From Devosia sp. (GTDB taxonomy: Bacteria > Pseudomonadota > Alphaproteobacteria > Rhizobiales > Devosiaceae): a DNA stretch of 6,597 nt. Below, piece after piece: positions 6,570-6,597 of this stretch. Within the stretch, counting starts at the first letter, position 1. Every line of letters starts with the position of its first letter. The notes under the pieces were generated by a model. It saw nothing but the letters and a program-made list of their open reading frames with translations, was not told where the DNA came from and searched no databases. The position numbers and the translations under genes were made by a program. Where the stretch lies: positions 1 to 6,597 of the forward strand of contig JAQGKG010000243.1 of assembly GCA_028290245.1 (NCBI GenBank), in the 5' to 3' direction.

Positions 6570-6582
6570 AAGAAGGAGCAAA

Positions 6583-6597
6583 ATGCGGACCATTAGG
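6583..6597 (+). CDS. first five codons of a rightward gene (cut by window edge)
   Basis: An ATG at 6583 follows a strong AAGGAG site (6573-6578) by four bases and opens MRTIR before the window ends. The ribosome-binding site is the best in the window, which is the main support for a real start. The product cannot be named. It is divergent from the ABC exporter and preceded by a structured leader. Confidence 0.5.

Larger units (their letters stand above)
6099..6582. other. non-coding divergent region between the ABC exporter and the next gene
   Basis: About 480 bases with no credible gene. The open frames crossing it (a 107-codon rightward one and a 203-codon leftward one) lack good start sites and read as Arg-, Cys-, Trp- and Pro-rich, as expected of shadow frames. 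I see no tRNA, insertion-sequence end or CRISPR repeat. The content is mainly dyads: the 26-base dyad at 6168-6193, TGGCGA/TCGCCA at 6231-6248, an 8-bp hairpin at 6416-6434 and two leader hairpins at 6522-6569. There is also a loose direct repeat of TGTACGA (6125 and 6153). No strong sigma-70 promoter for the rightward gene is visible. Confidence 0.6.

Noticed and set aside
6522..6582. ROSE-type RNA thermometer before the gene at 6583
   Set aside because: The ribosome-binding site AAGGAG is not paired in the visible stems, whereas ROSE elements sequester it.
5982..6593. 203-codon leftward frame spanning the divergent intergenic region
   Set aside because: Its start lacks a ribosome-binding site and its first two thirds look non-coding (many Arg and Cys). 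Only the last 34 codons, with their own strong ribosome-binding site, are kept as a possible ORF.

Overview
The window is GC-rich. Its gene set and protein style suggest an alphaproteobacterium, probably of the Hyphomicrobiales (Devosia-like); that placement is inferred from protein character and was not checked by any search. Most of the window is ordinary chromosomal housekeeping sequence. I do not see a clear new defence, mobile or biosynthetic system. The most interesting material is in the short non-coding stretches.

Layout. Positions 1-74 hold the start of a leftward gene for an exported protein, cut by the window edge. After a divergent intergenic region, valS (258-3017, +; valyl-tRNA synthetase) is followed 8 bases later by a ZntB/CorA-family metal-ion channel gene (3026-4036, +), whose ribosome-binding site overlaps the valS stop codon, so the two are probably one transcription unit. 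A 147-base convergent intergenic region follows. It carries a REPIN-like repeat: two near-identical palindromic units in inverted orientation. Its spacer also contains an inverted 14-of-15 copy of the last codons of the next gene. That gene (4184-6031, -) encodes a complete ABC exporter half-transporter of the MsbA/MdlB type. A possible 34-codon leader ORF with a stronger ribosome-binding site precedes it and overlaps its start by 50 bases. About 480 bases without a credible gene then separate the exporter from a rightward gene, of which only five codons (from 6583) are inside the window. This stretch holds several dyads and hairpins and is the likely divergent control region.

How the genes relate. 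ValRS charges tRNA-Val. The CorA-like protein moves divalent cations (Mg2+ or Zn2+) across the inner membrane; its link to valS is probably positional. The ABC exporter is a separate, convergent unit of unknown substrate, and the inverted repeats between the two units could stop or stabilise transcripts from both sides.
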